In this document: piece by piece, positions 16,819 through 23,863 of the stretch
How the letters are laid out: every line of letters begins with the position of its first letter
How positions within the stretch are numbered: the stretch's first letter is position 1
Assembly: GCF_004364865.1 (NCBI RefSeq)
Contig: NZ_SOAU01000001.1
Coordinates: 2,326,001 to 2,390,000, forward strand
Origin: Ilumatobacter fluminis
Lineage (GTDB): Bacteria > Actinomycetota > Acidimicrobiia > Acidimicrobiales > Ilumatobacteraceae
DNA length: 64,000 nt
Direction of reading: 5' to 3'
Translations under genes and position numbers: made by a program
The notes under the pieces: generated by a model
Told to the model about the DNA's origin: nothing
The model's input: only the letters and a program-made list of their open reading frames with translations
Database searches by the model: none

Positions 16819-17790
16819 TCAGGTGATGTCGACGCCGGTCAACTCGACCGACATCGCCCAGAGTCGTTCGGCCGACGACGGATCGGTCGCGTGGGCGTCG
16901 ACGCCGAGGAACCGAGCGAACGGGCCTTCCGGATCGGTGCGGTTGGCGACGTCGCAATCCTCGCAGTAGACGCCGCCCATGCCATCGAGCGACGGTGTCG
17001 TCGCGGCCCAGACCGAGGTGGCCGCCCCCTGCTCGGGCGACTTGAAGAGCGGGTTGACGTTGCCGTTCTCGTCGATCCAGCCTCGTTCCTGCATCTCCTC
17101 GCGAGGCAGGTGACGCTGCAGTTCGGTCATGATGCCGCCCGGGTGAACCGAGAACGCCCGCACGCCGTGCGGTTCGCCGAGCACGTCGAGGTGGAGCGCG
17201 AACAGGGCGTTCGCCGTCTTCGCTTGGCCGTAGGCGATCCACTTGTCGTAGTCGCCTCGCTCGAACATGGGGTCGTCCCAGCGGATGTCGGACGCCTTGT
17301 GCCCGGTCGAGCTCAACGAGATCACCCGTGCGCCTCCATCGATCAGGAGCGGCCAGAGCCCGACTGTCATCGTGAAGTGGCCGAGGTGGTTCGTGCCGAA
17401 CTGTGCTTCCCAACCCGGTCCGATGCGGGTCTCCGGGCAGGCCATGATCGCAGCGTTGTTGATGAGGATGTCGCTCGGCCGACCGGCGCCGACGGTGGCC
17501 TCGACGAAACGGGCGACGCTCGCCTGATCGGCAAGGTCGAGTTCGGCGACCGAAACGTCGCCGGCGGTGTCGCCGAGCTCGGCGAGGACCGACCGGGCGT
17601 GATCCGGACGACGGGCGGGCACCAACACGTCGGCGCCGCACGCAGCCAGCGCTCGCGTCGTCTCGAGGCCGAGCCCCGAGTAGCCGCCGGTGACGACGGC
17701 GTACGACCCGGTCAGGTCAATGCCGTCCAGGACATCGGTTGCGGTCGAGTCGAAGCCGAAACCGGAGGAGATGGGTGCCTGAGCGGTCAT
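16819..17790 (-). CDS. Short-chain dehydrogenase/reductase
   Basis: 323 aa. The nucleotide-binding motif VVTGGYSGLG, the NNAA stretch (ILINNAAIM), SLSSTGH with the catalytic Ser, and YGQAKTAN with the catalytic Tyr-x3-Lys are all present. It resembles the retinol-dehydrogenase/WWOX-like oxidoreductases used by actinobacteria on bulky alcohols. ATG 17790 is chosen over 17817 because TACGGT ends exactly 6 nt before it. The substrate cannot be read. Confidence 0.85.
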   Translation of the reverse strand: MTAQAPISSGFGFDSTATDVLDGIDLTGSYAVVTGGYSGLGLETTRALAACGADVLVPARRPDHARSVLAELGDTAGDVSVAELDLADQASVARFVEATVGAGRPSDILINNAAIMACPETRIGPGWEAQFGTNHLGHFTMTVGLWPLLIDGGARVISLSSTGHKASDIRWDDPMFERGDYDKWIAYGQAKTANALFALHLDVLGEPHGVRAFSVHPGGIMTELQRHLPREEMQERGWIDENGNVNPLFKSPEQGAATSVWAATTPSLDGMGGVYCEDCDVANRTDPEGPFARFLGVDAHATDPSSAERLWAMSVELTGVDIT

Positions 17791-17796
17791 GGCGGC

Positions 17797-17802
17797 ACCG
17801 TA
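17797..17802 (-). promoter_or_regulatory. -10 element TACGGT, leaderless SDR promoter
   Basis: TACGGT ends 6 nt before ATG 17790 on the minus strand. Confidence 0.5.
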
Positions 17803-17820
17803 GCCCACCCGACTCACCGC

Positions 17821-18204
17821 TCAGCCGGTGAGCAGTCCGTCGATCGTTGCGAGGGCCCGCCGACACACGAGCGCGTACGGTGCGACGAGCGGCGGCACGC
17901 CGAAACCGACGACGCACCGGTCGTCGGTGACCGGGCGGACCCGGTGGTCGGTCGCCGGTATGCCGGCCACCTTCCACCCCCACTCCTCACCGTCCTCGAA
18001 CGACGTGATCTCGAACGGCACCCGGACACCGACCGCCGTCCGCACCCACCCCGTCGCCCCAAGCCCGAAGGCGTCGCCGTCGAGCCCCGCATCGGAGACC
18101 GACGGCCCCCATGCCGGCCACCGCTCGACGTCGACGAGGAGAGCCCACGCCTCCCCCGCCGGCGCGGCGATCTCACGCTCGACCCACCAGGGCTTCACGA
18201 CCAC
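17821..18204 (-). CDS. SRPBCC (START-like) family protein
   Basis: 127 aa. The opening WWVEREIAAPAGEAWALLVDVERWPAWGPSV (split here: EIAAPAGEAWALL, VERWPAWGPS) is the classic SRPBCC/polyketide-cyclase-like start, and it ends in an amphipathic helix. The fold binds hydrophobic ligands. GTG 18204 is a tentative start, 3 nt after GGAG; GTG 18198 is an alternative. The longer open frame to 18330 runs into an inverted-repeat region and is rejected. The stop is 30 bp from the SDR start region, so the two may be cotranscribed, although the SDR has its own -10. Confidence 0.7.
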   Translation of the reverse strand: MVVKPWWVEREIAAPAGEAWALLVDVERWPAWGPSVSDAGLDGDAFGLGATGWVRTAVGVRVPFEITSFEDGEEWGWKVAGIPATDHRVRPVTDDRCVVGFGVPPLVAPYALVCRRALATIDGLLTG

Positions 18205-18243
18205 CGCTCCATACCCCGACCCTACGCCCCAGAGAGCCCCAAC

Positions 18244-18307
18244 GGGGTCGGGTGTCGTAGGGAACGGCGAGGCGCAGCCGAGCCGTTTCCGAAGATCACC
18301 CGACCCC
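18244..18307. repeat. Nested inverted repeat (64 bp)
   Basis: Outer arms GGGGTCGGGTG (18244-18254) and its exact complement (18297-18307) enclose inner arms AACGGC (18263-18268) and GCCGTT (18282-18287). No T-run follows. It lies between the SRPBCC start and the DUF222/HNH promoter, in a stretch that turns AT-richer after 18310. It could be a cruciform, a terminator-like barrier or a mobile palindromic repeat. Confidence 0.6.
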
Positions 18308-18388
18308 GATCCGGCAAGCAACACGACCACCCATCACCCCAACCAATCAACCACCAAACATCCATAGACAACACCAATCACCAGCATC

Positions 18389-18417
18389 TTGCCACACCGA
18401 TAGAACACCAGTACGAT
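18389..18417 (+). promoter_or_regulatory. Promoter TTGCCA-17-TACGAT, leaderless
   Basis: TTGCCA (18389-18394) and TACGAT (18412-18417) are 17 bp apart, and the -10 ends 6 nt before ATG 18424. It is the best complete sigma-70-type promoter seen in the window. Confidence 0.65.
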
Positions 18418-18423
18418 CTACAC

Positions 18424-19698
18424 ATGGGCCCGGTCGACGTCCCCGAAGACGCTTCGTTCGACGACCGCTGCGCCCTGTTCGACGAACCAATCGCCCGAGC
18501 AGCCGGCGCCCTCAACGCCGCCCACGCCCACCTCGTCGAACTCACCGAACAACTCATCGACACCGACACCTGGCAACAAGGCGACTGCCGCACCCCCGAA
18601 GCATTCCTCCGCTGGAAAGTCGGCCTCTCCCCACACCGCGCCGAAGAAATCGTCGCCGCCGCCCGCGAACGCTCCCACCGCCCCGCCACCTACGAGTTGT
18701 TCGACGAGGCCCGCATCTCGCTCGACCAACTCACCGCATCACTGCGCGGACCCCGCTGGGCCGACACCAAGATCGCCGACTTCATCCCCCTCGCCCCGGT
18801 CACCAAGATCCGGGTCGCGATGCGCCCCAACAACTTCGAACCCGACCCCGACGAACCCACACCCGCACCGAAGCCCGCCGACGACCGGCTCTCCTACGGC
18901 CCCACCGACGACGGCCGCTGGCGCATCTCGGGCAACCTCCCCCTCGAAGACGGCCTCCGCATCGAACAAGCCATCAACGAACGACGCGACGCTTTGTTCA
19001 ACGACGGCAACGAGAACGTCACGACACCGCAGGCGTTCGTCGACTGCTTCGACCGATCCCTCGCTGCCGTCGAGTCCGACTCACGCCGCGACCACTACCG
19101 CACCTGGCTCCACCTCGACGTCACCGACGGCCACACCACCACCACCGACGGCTGGCAGATCCCGATGGCGATGCGAGACCGCATCCTCTGCGACGGCATC
19201 ATCCAACCCGTCTGGCACCAAGACGGCATCCCGTTCTCCGTCGGACGCAACCAACGCATCGTCCCCGAACGCACCCGCCGCATCATCGAACTCCGCGACC
19301 GCGGCTGCCGCACACCCGGCTGCACCAACCAACACGTCGAGATCCACCACATCGTCCACTGGCTCGACGGCGGAACCACCGACACCGCCAACCTGATCAG
19401 CCTCTGCAAATACCACCACCGGCTACACCACCAAGGCGAACTCGAGATCACCGGCAACGCCGACCTCTTCGACCACGTCGAATTCACGTTCACGAAGACC
19501 GGGCAACGATGTACCGGGGTCGCCCAGCCGACCCCACCCACCGAACAACCCGACCAAACACCCCGATACGAACCACCCCTGCTCGGACGCTTCGACTGGA
19601 ACTACATCGGCCTCGGCTGGGTCCACCCCAACGCACAGAAACTCAGGCTCGAACAACTCCGAGCCCACCTCGACCGCTCAGACCCCCGAGCAGCCTGA
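18424..19698 (+). CDS. DUF222 / HNH endonuclease protein (13E12-repeat type)
   Basis: 424 aa. The N-terminal DUF222 part starts near ALFDEPIARAAGALNAAHAH; the C-terminal HNH nuclease has CRTPGCTNQHVEIHHIVHW (Cys pair and His), then NLISLCKYHHRLHH. These proteins are multi-copy in actinobacterial genomes, including the mycobacterial 13E12 repeats, and may be mobile; their target is unknown. Codon use differs from neighbours: Glu is mostly GAA and Asn/His/Thr codons are strongly C-ended, and the flanks are AT-richer. ATG 18424 follows an almost consensus promoter; the open frame extending far upstream is spurious. Confidence 0.85.
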   Translation: MGPVDVPEDASFDDRCALFDEPIARAAGALNAAHAHLVELTEQLIDTDTWQQGDCRTPEAFLRWKVGLSPHRAEEIVAAARERSHRPATYELFDEARISLDQLTASLRGPRWADTKIADFIPLAPVTKIRVAMRPNNFEPDPDEPTPAPKPADDRLSYGPTDDGRWRISGNLPLEDGLRIEQAINERRDALFNDGNENVTTPQAFVDCFDRSLAAVESDSRRDHYRTWLHLDVTDGHTTTTDGWQIPMAMRDRILCDGIIQPVWHQDGIPFSVGRNQRIVPERTRRIIELRDRGCRTPGCTNQHVEIHHIVHWLDGGTTDTANLISLCKYHHRLHHQGELEITGNADLFDHVEFTFTKTGQRCTGVAQPTPPTEQPDQTPRYEPPLLGRFDWNYIGLGWVHPNAQKLRLEQLRAHLDRSDPRAA

Positions 19699-19782
19699 TC
19701 GAACAAGCCGTTCCTTGGCTGCGGAATCGGTGGGACCGAACCACGCGATCTGGTGCGAGCCGCTGACGCCTGCAATCCGTCG

Positions 19783-19953
19783 TCAGGTGCCTTGAGTCAG
19801 CGAGTAGATCCGACTTCGAATTTGCCACCACACTTCTCGTTTGGTCTGCCTGTCGATTCGTGCTCGCGCAGTCAGGAACCGCACGACCCCGAACACGGTC
19901 CACGCAACAGACAACATCACGTAGCGGACCACCAGGAGTAGGGACCTCTTCAC
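19783..19953 (-). CDS. Small membrane protein, hypothetical (56 aa)
   Basis: GTG 19953 to TGA 19783. The product starts VKRSLLLVVRYVMLSVAWTV, continues FGVVRFLTARARIDRQTKRE and ends WWQIRSRIYSLTQGT: one membrane helix followed by a basic cytoplasmic tail. TACGGT lies 8 nt before the GTG. The surrounding 416-bp gap (19699-20114) otherwise holds only a tRNA-like fragment. Base use is less GC-rich than average, so codon bias neither supports nor rejects it strongly. Confidence 0.35.
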   Translation of the reverse strand: MKRSLLLVVRYVMLSVAWTVFGVVRFLTARARIDRQTKREVWWQIRSRIYSLTQGT

Positions 19954-19982
19954 TTCGTCCGACCGTAGCGTTCGAGGTTCGA

Positions 19983-20006
19983 TGTGGTGGGGGGACTTGA
20001 ACCCCC
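19983..20006 (-). other. tRNA-like 3' fragment (T arm plus acceptor strand)
   Basis: On the minus strand, a 5-bp GGGGG/CCCCC stem closes the canonical seven-base T loop TTCAAGT, followed by CACCACA as an acceptor-like 3' strand. No matching 5' acceptor strand (TGTGGTG) or convincing D and anticodon arms occur within 100 nt upstream on that strand, so this is not an intact tRNA gene. Such fragments are often remnants of integration at a tRNA 3' end. It lies 285 bp past the DUF222/HNH gene. Confidence 0.45.
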
Positions 20007-20114
20007 ACGCTGGGGAACCGGCGGACATGGTCGGCACACGGCAGGAACGTCCGGTCGGTCGGGGTCCTCTCGAGCGGGCATGATGGGGCGGACGCGCTGA
20101 CCGGGAGGAACTTG

Positions 20115-20360
20115 ATGCTGGCGTACGACTATCCATTGCTCGGGATCTTCTGGACGCTGCTGATCCTCGGCTTCGTGATTGCGATCGGGTTCGTCGTGAT
20201 CTACGTGCTGATCGACAATCTTCGTCGTCCGCAACGCGGTGTGGTGAAGGCGGCGTGGACACTCGGGATCATCGCCTTCCCGCTGCTGGGCGCACTCGTC
20301 TACATCGTCACCCGGCCGGAGATGGAACAGCCGGGACCGCCACTGCGACCGGCGTACTGA
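20115..20360 (+). CDS. Small PLDc_N-type membrane protein
   Basis: 81 aa with two membrane helices. The second half, LIDNLRRPQRGVVKAAWTLG then IIAFPLLGALVYIVTRP, matches the cardiolipin-synthase N-terminal (PLDc_N) module that also exists as free-standing small proteins. GGGAGGA precedes ATG 20115 at a good distance, so this gene uses a normal ribosome-binding site. Function unknown. Confidence 0.75.
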   Translation: MLAYDYPLLGIFWTLLILGFVIAIGFVVIYVLIDNLRRPQRGVVKAAWTLGIIAFPLLGALVYIVTRPEMEQPGPPLRPAY

Positions 20361-20376
20361 CGGCACGATGGCGGTC

Positions 20377-20382
20377 TACCCT
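20377..20382 (+). promoter_or_regulatory. -10 element TACCCT, leaderless promoter
   Basis: TACCCT ends 7 nt before GTG 20390, which fixes that start in a longer open frame. Confidence 0.5.
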
Positions 20383-20389
20383 CTGGCCC

Positions 20390-20746
20390 GTGATCGAACA
20401 CATCGAGGATCTGCCCGACGGTTGCATCGGGATGCGAGCGGTCGGCGACTTCACGATCGACGACTTCACGACCGTGATCGAGCCCGATGTCGACGCGATC
20501 GTCGAGCGTCACGACAAGCTGCGCCTGGTGCTCGAACTCGGTGAACGCTTCACCGGGTTCGGCGAAGGCGCCTGGGGAGAGCTGACGGGCGGCATTCGCC
20601 ACATCCACTTCCACCGAGGTGCCGTGGTGACCGACGACGGCACGATCTCCCACGCCGTCAACCTCCTGAAGTGGACGCTGCACGGACACGTCCGCACGTT
20701 CCACACCCACGAGTTCGCCAAAGCGGTCAGCTGGATCGCCGGCTGA
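20390..20746 (+). CDS. SpoIIAA-like (STAS/DUF3478-type) protein
   Basis: 118 aa. The opening VIEHIEDLPDGCIGMRAVGD, the central KLRLVLELGERFTGFGEGAW and the ending EFAKAVSWIAG follow the SpoIIAA-like fold found in small stand-alone bacterial proteins of unknown function. There is no obvious conserved phosphorylatable Ser, so an anti-anti-sigma role is not supported. The gene is convergent with aspS; a 46-bp palindrome lies 8 bp after the stop. Confidence 0.7.
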   Translation: MIEHIEDLPDGCIGMRAVGDFTIDDFTTVIEPDVDAIVERHDKLRLVLELGERFTGFGEGAWGELTGGIRHIHFHRGAVVTDDGTISHAVNLLKWTLHGHVRTFHTHEFAKAVSWIAG

Positions 20747-20754
20747 CCTGCCTG

Positions 20755-20800
20755 GGGGTCGGATACGTTTCGTCGGTCCCGACGAAACGTATCCGACCCC
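20755..20800. repeat. Perfect 46-bp palindrome between convergent genes
   Basis: Two exact 22-nt arms (20755-20776 and 20779-20800) are separated by TC. The left arm begins GGGGTCGGATACG and ends TTTCGTCGG. It fills most of the gap between the SpoIIAA-like gene and aspS, so it can act as a bidirectional terminator, though no T-run follows on either side. Confidence 0.8.
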
Positions 20801-20805
20801 ATGGA

Positions 20806-22548
20806 TCAGTCGATCTTGGGGAGGACCTTGAGGTTGAGGTCGGCGAGCTGCTTGGGGTCGACCTCGACGGGGGCGTTGGTCATCGGGTCGGTGCCGTTCT
20901 GGGTCTTCGGGAAGGCGATGACCTCACGGATGTTCTCCTCGCCCGCCAGGATCGCCACGAGGCGGTCGAGACCGAACGCGAAGCCGCCGTGCGGCGGGGC
21001 GCCGTACTCGAACGGGTTCAGGAAGAAGCCGAACTTGCGAGCCGCTTCCTCGTCGGTGATGCCGAGCGCCGTGAACACCTTCTTCTGCAGCTCGGGCTCA
21101 TGGATTCGGATCGAACCCGAACCGAGCTCCCAGCCGTTGAGCACCAGGTCGTAGGCAATCGAGCGGACCGCCATCGGGTCGGTCTCGAACTTGTCGATGT
21201 CGTCGGGGTGCGGCATCGTGAACGGGTGGTGGCCCGGCTTCGGGCGGCCCGACTCCTTGTCGACGCCGACGAACAGCGGGAACTCGACGATCCACACGTA
21301 GCGGTAGGGGCCCTGGTGGACGGGCGGGCGACCGAGGTCGTTCCGGAGCGTGCCGAGCACCTCGCAGGTCGTCATCCAGTCGTCGGCGACGATCAGGATC
21401 AGGTCGCCGGTCTGCGCCTCCATTGCGGCCTTGACTGCGGCGACCTCGTCGTCGGAGAGGAACTTGGCGACCGGGCTGTCGAAGCCCTCGTCGGTGCACT
21501 TCAGCCAGACGAGGCCCTTGGCGCCGGCGCTCTTGGCCTTGTCGGTCAGCTTGTCGAGCTGGTTGCGGCCGTAGTCGTCGGCGGCGCCGTCCACCTTGAG
21601 GCCCTTGATCGCCTCTGCACCGGCGAACGCCTTGAACTCCGTGGCCGAGAACACGTCGGTGAGCTCGGTCAGCTCCATGCCGAACCGGAGGTCGGGCTTG
21701 TCGATACCGAACCGCTCCATGGCCTCGCGCCACGTCATCCGCTCGATCGGGCCCGGGCGCTCCCCCGTCACCGCCTCGGCGGCATCGAGCACTGCTTCGC
21801 TGACGGCGTCGAGCACGTCGTCCTGACCGACGAAGCTCATCTCCATGTCGAGCTGCATGAACTCGTACTGACGGTCGGCACGGAGGTCTTCGTCGCGCAG
21901 GCAGCGGGCGATCTGGTAGTAGCGGTCGACGCCACCCACCATCAGGAGCTGCTTGAACAGCTGGGGCGACTGCGGCAGGGCGTAGAACGCACCGTGTTCC
22001 TTGCGCGACGGCACGAGGAACTCACGGGCGCCTTCGGGCGTCGACGGCACGAGCATCGGCGTCTCGACCTCGACGAACTCCTGGCGCTCCATCGCCTTGC
22101 GCACGGCCGCGTTGACCGACGAACGGATCCGCAGGTTGCGCTGCATGCGCTCGCGTCGGAGGTCGAGGTAGCGGTACTGGAGTCGGATGTTCTCGTCGAC
22201 GCCGTCGGCGCGGGCGTCGACCGGGAACGGCGGCGGCGTCGCCTTGCGGAGCACCTCGACCTCGCAGTCGCCGACCTCGATGTCGCCGGTCGGCAGGCTG
22301 TCGTTGACGGTGCCCTCGGGGCGGGCACGCACCACACCGGTGATCCGCACCACGTACTCCGAGCGGACGTCGACGTCGTCGTTGATGACGCACTGGGTGA
22401 TGCCCGTGTGGTCGCGGAGGTCGACGAACGCGAGGTGTTCGCCGTGCTCACGGCGGCGGCCGACCCAGCCGGTCAGGGAGACGGTCTGTCCGATGTCGTC
22501 GGAGCGGAGCTCACCGCACTGGTGGGTCCGCATCGAGGTGCTGCTCAT
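20806..22548 (-). CDS. aspS: Aspartyl-tRNA synthetase (non-discriminating signature)
   Basis: 580 aa, normal for bacterial AspRS. The OB-fold anticodon domain is at the N terminus (VSLTGWVGRRREHGE), then the class II core with motif 2 CLRDEDLRADRQYEF, the GAD insert, and motif 3 FGLDRLVAIL. The His in RREHGE and the Gly in RPEGTVN match the residues tied to relaxed tRNA recognition in Pseudomonas-type enzymes, so it may also charge tRNA-Asn for the GatCAB route. ATG 22548 overlaps the hisS stop (ATGA), giving a hisS-aspS operon. Confidence 0.95.
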   Translation of the reverse strand: MSSTSMRTHQCGELRSDDIGQTVSLTGWVGRRREHGEHLAFVDLRDHTGITQCVINDDVDVRSEYVVRITGVVRARPEGTVNDSLPTGDIEVGDCEVEVLRKATPPPFPVDARADGVDENIRLQYRYLDLRRERMQRNLRIRSSVNAAVRKAMERQEFVEVETPMLVPSTPEGAREFLVPSRKEHGAFYALPQSPQLFKQLLMVGGVDRYYQIARCLRDEDLRADRQYEFMQLDMEMSFVGQDDVLDAVSEAVLDAAEAVTGERPGPIERMTWREAMERFGIDKPDLRFGMELTELTDVFSATEFKAFAGAEAIKGLKVDGAADDYGRNQLDKLTDKAKSAGAKGLVWLKCTDEGFDSPVAKFLSDDEVAAVKAAMEAQTGDLILIVADDWMTTCEVLGTLRNDLGRPPVHQGPYRYVWIVEFPLFVGVDKESGRPKPGHHPFTMPHPDDIDKFETDPMAVRSIAYDLVLNGWELGSGSIRIHEPELQKKVFTALGITDEEAARKFGFFLNPFEYGAPPHGGFAFGLDRLVAILAGEENIREVIAFPKTQNGTDPMTNAPVEVDPKQLADLNLKVLPKID

Positions 22549-23810
22549 TGGTTGCTTCCTTGGAGGCGTGTGTGGAGATCGGTGATCAGTGAATCGCGGG
22601 CGATGGTGACTTGCTCACCGTCGCCTCGCAGTGGCCGGACGGCGACGGTGCCGTTGTCGACCTCGTCGGTGCCCACGATGACGGCGTAGGCGGCGCCGGA
22701 GCGGTTCGCTGCCTTCATCTGGGCTTTCATGCTGCGGTTCTCGTAGGCGCGGTCGGCGCGCAGGCCGGCCTGACGGAGCGCTGCGGTGATGGCGAGCGCC
22801 TGCGCTCCCCCGGTCGTGTCGACGACGAACGCGTCGACGGCCGGATCGGGAGCGTCGAACACGCCCTCGTCGTCGCACGCCAGGAGGGTGCGATCGACGC
22901 CGAGCGCGAACCCGACGCCGGGCGTCGCGGGCCCGCCGAGATCTTCGACGAGGCCGTCGTAGCGGCCGCCGCCGCCCAGTGCGTTCTGCGCCGAGTCGAG
23001 GGTGCCGCCTTGGAACTCGAAGGTCGTGCGGCGGTAGTAGTCGAGTCCGCGGACGAGCTTCATGTCGACGGTGAAGGCGATGTCGAGTTCGCGCAGGCCC
23101 GATTGGACCGTGGCGAAGTGCTCTGCGGCCGCATCGGACCAGAACTGGTCGATCGTCGGCGCAGCGGCGACGATCGGCTGATCTTCTCGTCGCTTCGAAT
23201 CGAGCACGCGCAACGGGTTCTTGTCGAGGGTGCGTCGGCTCTGCTCGCTGAGGTCGTCGCCGGCCGCGTCGAAGTGCTGCCGGAGCGCCTCGACGTAGCG
23301 GGCACGATCGTCGGGCTCGCCGAGGCTGTTGAGCAGGAGCGTGACCTGCTGCAGGCCGAGCCGGCGGTAGAACTCCCAGCCGAGCGCGATGACCTCGACG
23401 TCGAGGTACGGGTCGTCGACGCCGAGCACCTCGACGCCGACCTGATCGAACTGGCGGTAGCGGCCGCGCTGCGGCTTCTCGTAGCGGAAGTTCGGCCCCG
23501 AGTACCAGGCCTTCCAAGGTGTGACCGGACGGTGCTGGGCAAAGGCCCGACAGACACTGGCCGTCTGCTCGGGGCGCAGTGCCACATGGCGCTCCCCCTT
23601 GTCGACGAAGTCGTACATCTCCTTGGTGACCACGTCGGTCGCGTCGCCCAGCCGGGTGAAGACCCCGAGGTCTTCCATCATCGGCGGGATGATCAAGCCG
23701 TAGCCGGCCGACTCGACCACCTCGGCGAACACCTGGGTGAACGCGCGCCAGCGGGCCGACTCCGGAGCGAGGATGTCACGCATCCCGGGGCTGGTCTGGA
23801 ACGAAGGCAC
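22545..23810 (-). CDS. hisS: Histidyl-tRNA synthetase
   Basis: 421 aa from GTG 23810. Class II motifs: the opening QTSPGMRDILAPESARW, motif 2 GPNFRYEKPQRGRYRQFDQ, the HisA motifs LVRGLDYYRRTTFEF and GGGRYDGL, then the anticodon-binding domain at the C terminus. It ligates His to tRNA-His in the cytoplasm. TAGCCT lies 8 nt before the start. Its stop overlaps the aspS start by 4 bp, so the two synthetases are coupled; relA ends 53 bp upstream. Confidence 0.95.
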   Translation of the reverse strand: MPSFQTSPGMRDILAPESARWRAFTQVFAEVVESAGYGLIIPPMMEDLGVFTRLGDATDVVTKEMYDFVDKGERHVALRPEQTASVCRAFAQHRPVTPWKAWYSGPNFRYEKPQRGRYRQFDQVGVEVLGVDDPYLDVEVIALGWEFYRRLGLQQVTLLLNSLGEPDDRARYVEALRQHFDAAGDDLSEQSRRTLDKNPLRVLDSKRREDQPIVAAAPTIDQFWSDAAAEHFATVQSGLRELDIAFTVDMKLVRGLDYYRRTTFEFQGGTLDSAQNALGGGGRYDGLVEDLGGPATPGVGFALGVDRTLLACDDEGVFDAPDPAVDAFVVDTTGGAQALAITAALRQAGLRADRAYENRSMKAQMKAANRSGAAYAVIVGTDEVDNGTVAVRPLRGDGEQVTIARDSLITDLHTRLQGSNQ

Positions 23811-23863
23811 GGCCGTCGAGGCTATCGCCCGAAGCCCCTGGTCACCGTGGGAGTTCGGCCCCG

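Noticed and set aside
16891-18423. Long upstream extension of the DUF222/HNH frame
   Set aside because: It passes antisense through the SDR and SRPBCC genes and over the inverted repeat; a consensus promoter lies directly before ATG 18424.
19950-20110. Intact tRNA-Leu, tRNA-Ser or tmRNA around the T arm at 19983
   Set aside because: No pairing 5' acceptor strand, D arm or anticodon arm could be found on the minus strand within the needed distance.
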